Part shown: positions 26,485 through 26,531 of the stretch, one piece after another
Layout: each line of letters starts with the position of its first letter
Position numbering within the stretch: the stretch's first letter is position 1
IMG/VR virus record: IMGVR_UViG_3300002835_000930
Span: 1 to 26,531 of that record
Length of the DNA: 26,531 bases
From: a virus
Direction: 5' to 3' (one strand)
Notes under the pieces: generated by a model
Database searches by the model: none
Seen by the model: only the letters and a program-made list of their open reading frames with translations
What the model was told of the DNA's origin: nothing
Position numbers and translations under genes: made by a program

Positions 26485-26531
26485 CTTTAACAATTTCCCT
26501 CATATAAATATTAGCAACTTCCAAATAACGA
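26477..26531 (-). CDS. C-terminal end of a CDS entering from the right edge
   Basis: An open frame from the window edge ends RYLEVANIYMREIVKDA and TAA, overlapping the next ATG by 8 nt as is usual here. Only 17 codons are visible, so its identity is unknown. Confidence 0.5.
   Translation of the reverse strand, partial: RYLEVANIYMREIVKDA

Noticed and set aside
1-26531. CRISPR array, insertion sequence or tRNA genes
   Set aside because: No regularly spaced direct repeats, transposase, terminal inverted repeats or cloverleaf sequences were found apart from the tmRNA.

Overview
The window looks like part of a large tailed-phage genome (dsDNA, AT-rich). All supported coding regions lie on the minus strand. 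There are about 80 mostly tiny genes, packed with ATGA, TAATG or 8-47 nt overlaps. The recognisable cargo is typical of big lytic phages: ATP-dependent DNA ligase, ThyX, UV-damage endonuclease, an endonuclease VII-like HNH protein, NUDIX hydrolase, a deaminase-fold protein, sugar-modifying enzymes and a tmRNA. No virion assembly or terminase genes are seen, so this is an accessory or early region. Host-like sigma70 promoters (TTGACA, 16-17 bp, TATAAT-like) and AGGAG ribosome sites suggest early transcription by the host RNA polymerase. Two proteins with signal peptides, one lipobox and the sugar enzymes hint at an envelope-active phage. The host cannot be named from the sequence.

Layout, described from high to low coordinates because transcription runs leftward. 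26531-24183: NUDIX hydrolase, small membrane proteins and a secreted Val/Pro/Tyr-rich protein. This part contains a terminator, two promoters, an odd non-coding stretch and a three-copy repeat block in front of three genes. 24060-22372: one promoter followed by seven or eight tiny overlapping genes, with paralogues among them. 22350-20325: membrane proteins, a DUF5824-like protein and more microproteins. 20312-16096: ASCH protein, many small conserved phage proteins, ThyX and an HExxH metallopeptidase-like protein. 16099-14763: UvsE and two small proteins. 14791-11312: deaminase-like protein, zinc-ribbon and conserved hypotheticals, three overlapping membrane microproteins, and an LpxH-like phosphoesterase. 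11418-7900: NAD-dependent sugar epimerase and conserved hypotheticals. 7889-5072: zinc-ribbon protein, a staggered duplicated gene pair, SpoU/TrmH methyltransferase, tmRNA, endonuclease VII-like protein and a DUF6356 membrane protein. 5091-1: sulfotransferase-like and glycosyltransferase-like proteins, DNA ligase, HhH-GPD-like protein, SAM methyltransferase and two small proteins.

The most striking system is a methyltransferase - tmRNA - endonuclease cassette. The tmRNA 5' end overlaps the methyltransferase stop codon by 10 nt, and its 3' end stops 7 nt before the endonuclease start codon. The tmRNA shows acceptor stem, T-arm, an H-type pseudoknot and a tag ending ALAA. A second theme is a dispersed promoter family whose spacer, not only its -35 and -10 boxes, is conserved, which suggests duplicated control cassettes. 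The sulfotransferase, glycosyltransferase, methyltransferase and epimerase together suggest glycan or surface modification (inference).
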